Below, piece after piece: positions 47,163 to 56,616 of a stretch of DNA of 64,000 nucleotides. Where the stretch lies: NCBI GenBank assembly GCA_964369355.1, contig CAYJEO010000001.1:1-64000 (forward strand), given 5' to 3'. The first letter of the stretch is position 1. Every line of letters begins with the position of its first letter. The translations under genes were made by a program, and so were the position numbers. Below the pieces are notes generated by a model. The model did not search any database. It was given only the letters and a program-made list of their open reading frames with translations, and was not told where the DNA came from. This stretch comes from CAYJEO01 sp964369355 (GTDB lineage: Bacteria > Bacillota_I > Bacilli_A > RF39 > UBA660).

Positions 47163-49598
47163 ATGAATAAAAAAGGGTTTGCATTATCGAGTATGATTTA
47201 TACTTTGTTGGTTATATGTTTAGCTTTAATGTTAGGTATTTTAGCTTCTTTAGCATCTCAAAAATTTCAATTTGATAAAATCGGAGAAATCATACATGAA
47301 AATTTAAATAGTATAATTAAAACAGAAGAAGGTTCTGAATTTGTTTTCGACTATACTGGAGATTATCAAACTTTTGTTGCACCGACTGATGGATATTATA
47401 ACTTTGAAGCTTGGGGAGCACAAGGCGGTAATGATATAGATACTAAAAATGGTGGATATGGGTCATATACATCTGGAGACATCTATCTAACAGAAGGTGA
47501 AATTATATATGTCTATGTAGGTGGACAAGGTTCTTTATCAGCTGTTGCTGGTGATGAAAATTCAAAAGGATATAATGGTGGCGGAGCTGGTGGCTACATG
47601 AATCCAGCTGATCATGTAGCTGAAGCTGGAGGAGCCGGTGGCGGTGGCGGTGCTACTGATTTCAGATTAAATGATAGTACTAATTCAATAATAATGATTG
47701 CCGGTGGTGGTGGCGGTCAAAGTAATTACTACACTCAAAAACCTGGTGGTTCAGCAGGAGGACTAATTGGGTATGCGGGTGTTGAAGATAGAAATTCTGG
47801 AAGTGCAGCATTTACAAATGCACAAGGAGCTACTCAAACTACTGGTGGACAAGCTGCGATAGGTAGTTCATCCTATACTCAACCGACTTCTGGTATATTT
47901 TCCCAAGGAGGTTCTTCACTAGATAAGTGGGGTGGCGGTGGCGGTGGTGGCTACTACGGTGGTGGTGCTAGTAGTGCCACGTCTGGAGTAGTAGGATCTG
48001 GTGCTGGTGGTTCATCTTATATTTCGGGTCATACTGGTTCAGTTGCAATTACTTCTGAATCTGATACAACTCCAACTACTACCGATTTAGACTTTTCAAT
48101 TAGATATATTGAAATTGGATCTTCAGGTAGTAATTCTAATACTAACAATCATATTGTAGAACTACAAGCATTTACTGCAGACGGTACTAATGTTGCAAGT
48201 GGAAAAAGTGTTACTTCTAATAAAACTCAAAATTCATCTTACCCATTTTCTCGAGTAACTGATGGCAATACAACATCAGCTTACTTTGCAGATGTGGGTT
48301 CTATCACTACTGTAGATTTAGGTGCTGAATACAATTTGGAAAGTGTTAAATTATGGAGATATTACACGGATTCAAGAACATACTACAATACTTATGTAAA
48401 AGTTTATAATGAAGATTTTTCAAGAAGTACATATTTGCATATTTCAACTCTTGATGGAACCTATGCAGAAACTTCTGCTGGAAAAACATTATCTACTAAA
48501 ATTTGTGAAACAGGTACTTTAAATAATAATTGTTCAATTCATTATAGTGATAAATATTTCACTAATACAGTTATGATTGATGGTTCTGGTTATAATTGGA
48601 CAAATAAAAAAGAAGGAATCATTAATATGCCAACTATTGATAATGGTACTTATGAGACTAATATAGGACATTCTGGTAATGGTAGTGCTAAAATAACATA
48701 TTTAGGAACTACTCTTGATGAAGAAACCATAGAAACAGGACAAGTATTTGATTTTGCTCATATAAGTGACTATCAAACTTTCATTGTTCCAGAAAGTGGA
48801 AATTATAAATTTGAAGCTTGGGGAGCTTCTTCAACAAATCAAGGTAATACATACATTTTAAGTAATAAAACATATGCAGGATATACTAGTGGAAATATAC
48901 ATTTGGAAAAAGATCAAATTATTTATGTATATGTTGGTGGCATGGGCGAAAAGTTCAATACTTCCACAACTGTCACTGGTCTTTCTAAAAGTGGTGGTGC
49001 AACTGATTTTAGATTAATTCAGGGTGAATGGAATGAAAAATATTCTTTAAATTCTAGAATAATGGTTGCCGGTGGTTCTGGTGGAACATATGCTGATGGC
49101 TCTGGTGGTGTTGGCGGAGATGCTGGCGGTTTAACAAGTCAAGGTGCTTTAATCTCTTATACTACTGCTGGTGCTAGTCAAACATTTGGTGGAAGTGCTG
49201 GATTAAACAGTTATGCAGGCGGATTTGGATATGGTGGTTACAGTGCTGTTTCTGCATATAATTCTGGTGCTGGTGGCTATTACGGTGGTGGGTCATCTCC
49301 TTCTGGAGGTGGTGGTTCTTCATTTATTTCAGGTCATACTGGAGCTGTTGCTATTACTTCTGTATCCAATAGTTCTCCCAAAACTGGATGCACCACAGGA
49401 ACAACAACCAATGAATGTTCAAAACATTATAGTACTCTAACTTTTACTAATACTGTTATGATTGATGGTTCAGGTTATAACTGGACTAATGTAAGAGGTT
49501 CTTTAACTCCGATGCCTAACCCTAATGGCGGTAGTTATTCGAATGGTTTAGGACATTCTGGTGCTGGACATGCAAGAATTACATATTTAGGAAACTAA
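47163..49598 (+). CDS. Large glycine-rich surface protein with discoidin-like insert
   Basis: An 811-aa protein. The N-terminus MNKKGFALSSMIYTLLV plus one hydrophobic helix looks like a prepilin signal that lacks Glu5. Two homologous glycine-rich units follow. Each begins with YQTFxxPxxGxYxFEAWGA, has long Gly runs (GGGGG) and ends SxISGHTGxVAITS, then HYS, TNTVMIDGSGYNWTN and AxITYLG. Within unit 1, residues about 305-446 are an inserted F5/8 type C (discoidin)-like domain (IVELQAFTADGTNVA, VTDGNTTSAYF, TTVDLGAEYNLESVKLWRYY), a likely carbohydrate-binding fold. The binding site for the ribosome is weak (GAGTGAG). Probably an adhesin or matrix protein. Confidence 0.8.
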   Translation: MNKKGFALSSMIYTLLVICLALMLGILASLASQKFQFDKIGEIIHENLNSIIKTEEGSEFVFDYTGDYQTFVAPTDGYYNFEAWGAQGGNDIDTKNGGYGSYTSGDIYLTEGEIIYVYVGGQGSLSAVAGDENSKGYNGGGAGGYMNPADHVAEAGGAGGGGGATDFRLNDSTNSIIMIAGGGGGQSNYYTQKPGGSAGGLIGYAGVEDRNSGSAAFTNAQGATQTTGGQAAIGSSSYTQPTSGIFSQGGSSLDKWGGGGGGGYYGGGASSATSGVVGSGAGGSSYISGHTGSVAITSESDTTPTTTDLDFSIRYIEIGSSGSNSNTNNHIVELQAFTADGTNVASGKSVTSNKTQNSSYPFSRVTDGNTTSAYFADVGSITTVDLGAEYNLESVKLWRYYTDSRTYYNTYVKVYNEDFSRSTYLHISTLDGTYAETSAGKTLSTKICETGTLNNNCSIHYSDKYFTNTVMIDGSGYNWTNKKEGIINMPTIDNGTYETNIGHSGNGSAKITYLGTTLDEETIETGQVFDFAHISDYQTFIVPESGNYKFEAWGASSTNQGNTYILSNKTYAGYTSGNIHLEKDQIIYVYVGGMGEKFNTSTTVTGLSKSGGATDFRLIQGEWNEKYSLNSRIMVAGGSGGTYADGSGGVGGDAGGLTSQGALISYTTAGASQTFGGSAGLNSYAGGFGYGGYSAVSAYNSGAGGYYGGGSSPSGGGGSSFISGHTGAVAITSVSNSSPKTGCTTGTTTNECSKHYSTLTFTNTVMIDGSGYNWTNVRGSLTPMPNPNGGSYSNGLGHSGAGHARITYLGN

Positions 49599-49631
49599 AA
49601 AAACATATGAATATTCATATGTTCTTTTTTT
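49599..49631. terminator. Bidirectional terminator between surface gene and polC
   Basis: Perfect 22-nt palindrome (49602-49623), forming a stem of about 9 bp, followed by eight T on plus and seven T on minus. Confidence 0.8.
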
Positions 49632-49632
49632 A

Positions 49633-52600
49633 TTAAAATAAACTTAATTGACTAGATTCATCCATACCATCTAAAATACCCATAGATCTTAATTTTTCAA
49701 TTAAAGTAGATGATACTTTAGCTCTTTTTTGTAAATCTTCGATACTTAAAAATTCACCTTTTTGTCTTTCTTCAACTATTTTTTTAGCAACAGTATCTCC
49801 AAGACCTTCTATAGTACTAAAAGGCGGAATTAAAGTATTATCATCTTTTACTATAAATGTATTTGAATCACTTTCTAAAAGATTAATATTAGTAAATTTT
49901 AATCCCCTAGCCGTCATTTCTAATGCTAATTTTAAGCACTCTAATACAGCACTTTCTTTATTTGTAGCTTCATAACCTTTATTAACTATTTCAGTCATTT
50001 TGTTTTTTATTGCATCATACCCTTTAATCATTGATTCAATATCAAAATCAACTGCTTTAGTGGTAAACCATGAAGCATAAAAATATTGAGGATGATGCAC
50101 TTTGTAATAAGCAATTCTAAAAGCTGAAGTTACATAAGCGGTAGCATGTGCTTTAGGGAACATGTACTTGATTTTTCTACATGATTCAATATACCAATCT
50201 TCAATACCTGCTTCTTTCATTTCTTCTGCAAAAGATGCCCAAGTTTCAGGATCTTTAGAAGCTCTACCTTTACGAACAAACTCCATTATTTTAAATGCTT
50301 TAATAGGTTTCATGCCTTTATACATTAAGTATACCATTATATCATCACGACATCCGATAACTTCTTTAAAGGGCACTATTTTGTTTTTAATTAATTCTTG
50401 AGCATTTCCTACCCATACATCAGTCCCATGAGATAATCCAGATATTTTAACTAATTCTCCAAATGTTGTAGGTTTAGTTTCTGCTACTAAAGCTACTGTA
50501 AAAGGAGTTCCAAATTCTGGAATACCTAAAGTACCTGTTTCACATAAAATTTGTTCTTTAGTAACTCCTAAATTATCAGGAGATAAAAATATACCCATTG
50601 TTTTTTTATCATCTAAAGGAACTTCTAATACATTGTGATTTGAATAATCTTGAATTAATCTTAATTGTGTTGGATCTGAATGACCTAAGATATCTAATTT
50701 AAGTAAATCTTGGTCAATTGCATGGTAATCAAAATGAGTTGTTTTCCAAGCTGAATTAACATCATCAGCCGGGAAGCCAAAAGGTGTAAAATCATATACA
50801 TCCATATAATCTGGCACTACTACTATTCCTCCTGGATGTTGTCCCGTTGTTCTTTTAACACCAACACATCCTTGAGCTAAGCGTTCTACTTCTGCTGTAC
50901 GCATAGTAATTCCTTTTTCTTCTGAATATCCTTTAACATATCCGAATGCAGTCTTATCAGCAACTGTACCTATAGTACCTGCTCTAAATACATTATCTTC
51001 TCCGAATAATACTTTAGTATATTCATGGGCTGCTGCTTGATTTAAATCAGAAAAATTTAAATCTATATCTGGAACTTTATCGGCATTAAATCCTAAGAAA
51101 GTGGCGAATGGCATATCGTTTCCTTCTTTTTTCATATTTGCATTACATTTAGGACAATTCATATCAGGTAAATCAAATCCTGAAGAATAATCTGCTCCTA
51201 AAGATACTCCATCTATTTCAAAAATTGAATTTTGACAATTAGGACAAATATAATGAGCTGATAATGGATTAACTTCTGTTATTCCCATCATCGTTGCTAC
51301 AAAAGAAGAACCAACAGATCCTCTTGAACCTACTATATAACCATCGTCGTTAGATTTTTTAACTAACTTTTGTGAAATTAAATAGATAACATCAAATCCT
51401 CCACCGATAATACCACCTAGGTTTTTATCTATTGCTTTTTCTATATTTTCTATATTTGGATCTTCTTTTAATAGTTTTTGTTTTACTATCTCTCTTACAC
51501 TTTCATAACCACTTCTAATAACTTCATTTAGTTTAGAATATAATTGTGATTTATCTTCTAAGGTAGATTCAATAACAGAAATAAATCCATCTCCGTATAG
51601 TTCTTTTGCAATACGTTCTTCTATATTAAAAGGTAGTGGACTACCATATAAAGATGTAGCTTTATCATAAACTAAATCTATAGTTATTTGTTGTGAATTT
51701 TCTATTTTGGGTGAAAATGGAACTCCACCTGTTTCAATAATAACTTCAATTATTTCTACACAATCAGCTATTTTATTTGTATTTTCTATAACAATTAATT
51801 TCTTAACTTCATCATCTAAAAAACTAAAAGCTTCTAACATATTTTTAGTAGTTCTAAAGTGATTTGATGGAATATCAGTAATTCCTTTTCTAGCTAGTGG
51901 ATGTCTTCCGCCACCTGGAACTTTTTGATTAACAATAATTTGTCTATAAATTTTGTCATCTTCTTTTATATGATGAACATCTCCTGTTGCTACTACTAAA
52001 ATACCAGTATCCATACCTACTCTAATTATTTTTTTAACATGTTCTTCTAATTCTTGTTTTGAACCAAAATCACCTGATTGTAATAAATGGTCGTAACATT
52101 CTAATGGTTGTACTTCTACATAATCATAAAAGTTCATTAAATTAGCAATTTCTTCATCTGCTTTACTTCTTGCTTCAATAAATATTTCAGATTCATAACA
52201 TCCACTACCTATTAATAAACCTTCTTTATGTTTTTCTATTTCACTTCTAAGAATTCTAGGTGTTTTATATAAATATTTAGTATTAGCCATAGATAATAAT
52301 TTAAATAAATTTTTTAAACCTGTTTTATCTTTTACTAATATATTTACGTGAAAAGCACGCCCAAATTTATGTATTTCATCAACAGACACTAATTTAGTTA
52401 AATCATTAATTGATTCAAAGTTTCTTTCAACTAATTTTTTTAACATTTTATGGAACACTAAAGCAGTACCTTTAGCATCATAATCTGCTCTATGGTGAGC
52501 ATTTTCATCAAACGCTACATCATATCTTTTAACTAATGCTGATAAACTATGTCTTGCAAAGTTATTATCCAAAGTACGTGACAATTCTAATGTATCAATT

Positions 52601-54186
52601 AAAGTATTTTTATAAGTACCTAAATTATATTTTTTATAGGCCATCTCTAAGAAAGATAAGTCAAATTTAGCATTGTGTGCAACCATTGGTAAATCTGAAA
52701 ACCATTCAATAAATCTTTTAATAGCATTTTCTTCATTGTCTTTATCTGCTAACATGTCATCGGTTATATTAGTTATTTCAGTTATTTTTACTGGTAATTT
52801 TCTACCAGGATTTATTAATTCGTTAAAGGTATCAATAATTTCTCCGTTACATATTTTAACTGCCCCTATTTCAATAATAGTATCTAGTCCACCGGCATTA
52901 AAACCTGTTGTTTCAAAGTCAAATACAACATACGTATTATCAAGTAATTTAGTATCATTAGGTCTAATTACAATATTAACTGTATCATCTATCATTGTAA
53001 GTTCTGTTCCATATATGACTTTAAATTTCTTATCTTCTTCTACACCTTTATTTAAATCACATACCAAATGATAAGCATCAGGGAAAGCTTGAGCACTATT
53101 ATGATCTGTTATTGCTATTGCTTTATGCCCCCATTTTTTAGCTGTTTTAATTAGTGCTTTAACATCACTTAATCCATCCATTTGACTCATTTTAGTATGA
53201 GTATGTAACTCTACTCTTTTATTTTCTTCTAAATCTATTTCTTCCCATTCGATTCTTTCTAATTTATTAATATCAGATACTGAAAAAACTAATTCTTTAG
53301 AATATAAATCATCTTTTATATTTCCACGAAGTTTTAACCAAGCACCTTTTTTTACATTTTTTAAAACTGCTATTAATTCTTCTTCTGAATTTATAAACAT
53401 TTTAGCATACATACTATCTGTGTAATCTGTTAGTTTTAATGTTAATATGCGTAGATCTGTTTTAGTTGTACGAATATCAACATCTGCAAAAACATAACCT
53501 TCGATTGTTATATTATTTTGTGGTGCTATTATATTATTTATAGTAGTAATATCAGTATTAATTAATCTTCCGTATATAACATCTTCATTATCTGATAGAG
53601 TTTTATTTTTTCTTGGGTATTTTGGCTGTTCTACAACTGTTTCTTTTTTTACTTCAACAGGCATTTTTATTTGTTTAGTAGCTTCTATTTCTTTTTGTAA
53701 TTCAATACTAGCGTCTAAATCTATTTCTAAATTAAATTTAATATTAGTAAAACCTGCTTTATGTAATTCTTTTTCTAAAAATAATTTAATAGTTTCAAAA
53801 CGCATTATTTCTGCTTTATTAGCAAGTAATAATGTCACTTTATTTTCTTTATAATCTAAATTTATATTTTTAAACATTTCTACTAAAGGAGATTCCATAG
53901 TTTTAACTTCTATTAAATGTTTATAGTAATCACTTAAATATGAGTTATCATTAGTTTCAAATAAAACTGAAACTTTTTTAACAGAAGGAAATCCCTTTTT
54001 TAATAGTTGTTTAAATTCTAAATAAACATTTAGTGGTAAAATAGAATCATTTTTAATTATAAAATTATAAGAATCTTTTTGTTTGTTTCCAACAATACGT
54101 TCTAAAGATGATTTTTCAAAATAACAATAGTTACTTTCATCTAGTTTTATTTGCTCTAATAATATTTTTATTTTGTTTTCCATCAT
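49633..54186 (-). CDS. polC: DNA polymerase III PolC
   Basis: A 1517-aa replicative polymerase of the Gram-positive type with its own proofreading domain. Order: N-terminal domains, OB fold (about 205-300), PHP part 1 (VELHTHTKMSQMDG, ITDHN), the DEDDh 3'-5' exonuclease inserted in it (VFDFETTGFNAGG, about 418-430), PHP part 2, then the polymerase core with VGSRGSVGSSFVA, a zinc finger (CPNCQNS, CPKCNAN), catalytic PDIDLNFS and GQHPGGIVVVP, and an HhH tail. I chose the ATG at 54186 (GGAG 5 nt upstream). It stands downstream of prmC with hairpins in between. Confidence 0.98.
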   Translation of the reverse strand: MMENKIKILLEQIKLDESNYCYFEKSSLERIVGNKQKDSYNFIIKNDSILPLNVYLEFKQLLKKGFPSVKKVSVLFETNDNSYLSDYYKHLIEVKTMESPLVEMFKNINLDYKENKVTLLLANKAEIMRFETIKLFLEKELHKAGFTNIKFNLEIDLDASIELQKEIEATKQIKMPVEVKKETVVEQPKYPRKNKTLSDNEDVIYGRLINTDITTINNIIAPQNNITIEGYVFADVDIRTTKTDLRILTLKLTDYTDSMYAKMFINSEEELIAVLKNVKKGAWLKLRGNIKDDLYSKELVFSVSDINKLERIEWEEIDLEENKRVELHTHTKMSQMDGLSDVKALIKTAKKWGHKAIAITDHNSAQAFPDAYHLVCDLNKGVEEDKKFKVIYGTELTMIDDTVNIVIRPNDTKLLDNTYVVFDFETTGFNAGGLDTIIEIGAVKICNGEIIDTFNELINPGRKLPVKITEITNITDDMLADKDNEENAIKRFIEWFSDLPMVAHNAKFDLSFLEMAYKKYNLGTYKNTLIDTLELSRTLDNNFARHSLSALVKRYDVAFDENAHHRADYDAKGTALVFHKMLKKLVERNFESINDLTKLVSVDEIHKFGRAFHVNILVKDKTGLKNLFKLLSMANTKYLYKTPRILRSEIEKHKEGLLIGSGCYESEIFIEARSKADEEIANLMNFYDYVEVQPLECYDHLLQSGDFGSKQELEEHVKKIIRVGMDTGILVVATGDVHHIKEDDKIYRQIIVNQKVPGGGRHPLARKGITDIPSNHFRTTKNMLEAFSFLDDEVKKLIVIENTNKIADCVEIIEVIIETGGVPFSPKIENSQQITIDLVYDKATSLYGSPLPFNIEERIAKELYGDGFISVIESTLEDKSQLYSKLNEVIRSGYESVREIVKQKLLKEDPNIENIEKAIDKNLGGIIGGGFDVIYLISQKLVKKSNDDGYIVGSRGSVGSSFVATMMGITEVNPLSAHYICPNCQNSIFEIDGVSLGADYSSGFDLPDMNCPKCNANMKKEGNDMPFATFLGFNADKVPDIDLNFSDLNQAAAHEYTKVLFGEDNVFRAGTIGTVADKTAFGYVKGYSEEKGITMRTAEVERLAQGCVGVKRTTGQHPGGIVVVPDYMDVYDFTPFGFPADDVNSAWKTTHFDYHAIDQDLLKLDILGHSDPTQLRLIQDYSNHNVLEVPLDDKKTMGIFLSPDNLGVTKEQILCETGTLGIPEFGTPFTVALVAETKPTTFGELVKISGLSHGTDVWVGNAQELIKNKIVPFKEVIGCRDDIMVYLMYKGMKPIKAFKIMEFVRKGRASKDPETWASFAEEMKEAGIEDWYIESCRKIKYMFPKAHATAYVTSAFRIAYYKVHHPQYFYASWFTTKAVDFDIESMIKGYDAIKNKMTEIVNKGYEATNKESAVLECLKLALEMTARGLKFTNINLLESDSNTFIVKDDNTLIPPFSTIEGLGDTVAKKIVEERQKGEFLSIEDLQKRAKVSSTLIEKLRSMGILDGMDESSQLSLF

Positions 54187-54209
54187 ACCCACTCCATTAA
54201 TAAATATTA

Positions 54210-54242
54210 TACTAAAAAAAGACTAAAAATTATAGTCTTTTT
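54210..54242 (-). terminator. Hairpin in the polC leader (second terminator after prmC)
   Basis: 9-bp stem AAAAAGACT (54216-54224) with AGTCTTTTT (54234-54242), then a T run on the minus strand. It stands only 24 nt before polC, so it may act as an attenuator. Confidence 0.6.
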
Positions 54243-54267
54243 ATTAATTATTTATAGTTTGTTTTAA

Positions 54268-54294
54268 CAAAAAAAGTAGAATTTATCTACTTTT
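54268..54294 (-). terminator. Terminator after prmC
   Basis: 9-bp stem AAAAGTAGA (54272-54280) with TCTACTTTT (54286-54294), 5-nt loop, overlapping the prmC stop. Confidence 0.75.
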
Positions 54295-54990
54295 TATAAA
54301 TACAAATCTATCTTTGCCTTGTAAATCTTTTTTTACATCTACTTTTATATTAGAAAATTTACTTAATGCATAATTTTTAATAAAATCACCTTGTGTATGT
54401 CCTATTTCAAAAGCAATAAGAAATTCGTTATTTAAATAATTACTACACTCATCTAATATTTTTTTATAAAAATATAATCCATTATCTAATGCATATAAAG
54501 CTAAATGTGGTTCGTTATTTTTTACTAAATCCATAACTTCTTCTTTTATATCAATATAAGGTGGATTAGAAATAATAACATCATATTTTTTATTTATATT
54601 TTCAAATAAATCACCTTGATAAAAATTAATAGAAGCATCATTTAATAAAGCATTTTCTTTTGCTACTTCTAAAGCTTTATTAGATATATCAGTAGCATCT
54701 ACATTACAATTAAGTTCTTTTTTTAAAGTAATTGCTATACAACCAGAACCTGTACATAAATCTAATATAGAAACACTGTTTTTAAAATCTTTAATATATT
54801 TTATAGTATTTTCTACTAACTCTTCTGTTTCAAAGCGCGGTATTAATACATTTTCATTAACTTTAATATTATATCCATAAAAGTTAGTAGACCCAACTAT
54901 ATATTGAACAGGAATACCTTCATTAAATTTTTTAATACCCTCTTCTAACAAATCTTCTTTTAAATATTTTTTTAAATAATCAACAGACAT
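54283..54990 (-). CDS. prmC: Peptide chain release factor glutamine methyltransferase
   Basis: A 235-aa class I methyltransferase that methylates the Gln of the GGQ motif in release factors. The SAM site is LDLCTGSGCIAITL, and the catalytic NPPY is ISNPPYID. The first helical domain is short (about 35 aa rather than 80), giving a protein smaller than the usual 280 aa; VQYIVGSTNFYGYNI and PRFETEELVE are kept. The start overlaps the prfA stop (TAATG), so its substrate gene is its operon partner. Confidence 0.94.
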   Translation of the reverse strand: MSVDYLKKYLKEDLLEEGIKKFNEGIPVQYIVGSTNFYGYNIKVNENVLIPRFETEELVENTIKYIKDFKNSVSILDLCTGSGCIAITLKKELNCNVDATDISNKALEVAKENALLNDASINFYQGDLFENINKKYDVIISNPPYIDIKEEVMDLVKNNEPHLALYALDNGLYFYKKILDECSNYLNNEFLIAFEIGHTQGDFIKNYALSKFSNIKVDVKKDLQGKDRFVFIKSR

Positions 54991-56045
54991 TATTCACCAC
55001 GTAATTTACGATTTTGATCTTCAGTAATTAATGCTTCAATAATTTCATCCATTGCTCCATCCATTACTCTATCTAGTTGTTTTGTAGTAAATCCAATTCT
55101 ATGATCAGTTACTCTGTTTTGAGGATAATTGTAAGTTCTTATTTTTTCAGAACGATCTCCTGAACCTATTTTATCTTTTCTCTCAGCACCAACTAATTCT
55201 TCTTGTTCTCTTAATTTTAAATCGTATAATCTAGTTTGTAATATTTTAATAGCTTTTTCTTTATTCTTAATTTGAGATCTTTCTGATTGAGAATAAACTA
55301 TTACTCCTGTTGGAATATGAGTAAGTCTAACAGCTGAATCGGTAGTATTAACTGATTGCCCACCTGCTCCTGAAGATCTAGTAACATCTACTCTTACTTC
55401 ATTCATATCTAATTGGAAATCTACTTCTTCTGCTTCAGGCATTACTAAAACTGTAGCGGTTGAAGTTTGAACTCTACCATTACTTTCAGTTACTGGAATT
55501 CGCTGAACTCTGTGTGCTCCTGAATCGTATTTTAATTTAGAATAAACACTATCTCCTTTAATCATAAATTCGATTTGTGAAAATCCACCAGCAGTACCTT
55601 CTAAAGCTTCTAAAATTTCAGTTTTAAAACCTTGTTTTTCAGCATATCTACAATACATTCTATATAAATCACCTGCAAATATGTTTGCTTCATCTCCACC
55701 TGCAGCTCCACGAATTTCTAAAATTACGTTTTTACCATCATTAGGATCTTTTGGTAATAATAAAACTTCAAAAGTTGATTCTAATTTAGTTAATTGTTCT
55801 TGTAACATATCATGTTCTTCTTTAGCAAATTCACCTAATTCTGCATCTTTCATCATTTCTTTTGCTTCTTCAATACCATTTACTAAATTTTTATATTCTT
55901 GATAAGCATTATAAGCTTCATTTAAAGAAGCTAATTCTTTATTATATTCTAATGTTTTATTAAAATCTGTAATTACTTCTTGTTTCATTAACTCATCTTG
56001 TATTTCTTTATAGCGAGTTTCTATTGCGATTAATCTTTCTATCAT
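54990..56045 (-). CDS. prfA: Peptide chain release factor 1
   Basis: RF1 of 351 aa, which reads UAA and UAG. The GGQ motif (RSSGAGGQSVNTTDSAVRLTH, about 222-240) triggers peptide release. The codon-recognising loop has the PVTES-type motif (RIPVTESNGRVQTS), close to the PxT signature of RF1. This fits the window's stop-codon usage, in which TGA is almost absent. A strong CGGAGG site precedes the ATG. Confidence 0.97.
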   Translation of the reverse strand: MIERLIAIETRYKEIQDELMKQEVITDFNKTLEYNKELASLNEAYNAYQEYKNLVNGIEEAKEMMKDAELGEFAKEEHDMLQEQLTKLESTFEVLLLPKDPNDGKNVILEIRGAAGGDEANIFAGDLYRMYCRYAEKQGFKTEILEALEGTAGGFSQIEFMIKGDSVYSKLKYDSGAHRVQRIPVTESNGRVQTSTATVLVMPEAEEVDFQLDMNEVRVDVTRSSGAGGQSVNTTDSAVRLTHIPTGVIVYSQSERSQIKNKEKAIKILQTRLYDLKLREQEELVGAERKDKIGSGDRSEKIRTYNYPQNRVTDHRIGFTTKQLDRVMDGAMDEIIEALITEDQNRKLRGE

Positions 56046-56118
56046 TTTATTACCTCCGTAAACTTTAAAAATTATACTATAATTTTATTAAATAATCAAA
56101 TAATATTGCCTATTTGAA

Positions 56119-56146
56119 TAAAAAAAGACGATATTAGTCTTCGTCT
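56119..56146 (-). terminator. Probable terminator after rpoE
   Basis: Alternative short stems AAGAC with GTCTT, or AGACGA with TCGTCT (56126-56131 with 56141-56146), then six T on the minus strand. It overlaps the rpoE end. Confidence 0.5.
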
Positions 56147-56562
56147 ATTTCTTCTTCAGCAATAATTGCTAAATCACCTAACTCATCTTCAGTTTCTAAA
56201 TCTTCAGAATCATCGATTTCATCTATGTCAGTTTCTACTTCTTCTTCTTCGATTTCTTCCTCTTCTTCTTCAATGTGTTCTTCGTCTTCTAATTCATCTA
56301 ATTCGATTTTTACTTTATGGTTAATTGCTAAATCCCATTCTCCACTATCAAGTAGTAAAAAACGTTTGTCTAAAGTTAAAGACGTATAATAATCACCTAT
56401 TTTTGCAGCATAATCATCATCTGAAAAACCAAGTAGTTCACATATCTTTTTAAATATAGTTGGTGTGTTTAAACATTTTTTTTCATCTTTTAATATTAAA
56501 TTAGTTAAATCTGTATAAGATAAAACTTCTATTTCTTCTTTCGTCATTTTTTTTAAATTCAT
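56134..56562 (-). CDS. rpoE: DNA-directed RNA polymerase delta subunit
   Basis: A 142-aa protein. The N-terminal HARE-HTH domain (1-80) has MTKEEIEVLSYTDLTNLILK and KIGDYYTSLTLDKRFLLLDSGEWDL. The C-terminal third is nearly all Glu and Asp, the disordered acidic tail that displaces nucleic acid from the polymerase. Found only in Bacillota. It follows argS with a short gap. An AGGAGG site is present. Confidence 0.95.
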   Translation of the reverse strand: MNLKKMTKEEIEVLSYTDLTNLILKDEKKCLNTPTIFKKICELLGFSDDDYAAKIGDYYTSLTLDKRFLLLDSGEWDLAINHKVKIELDELEDEEHIEEEEEEIEEEEVETDIDEIDDSEDLETEDELGDLAIIAEEEIDED

Positions 56563-56616
56563 ATAATCCTCCTACTTTTTCTAATTTATAATATGCTTAA
56601 ATTATAAATTAATACA

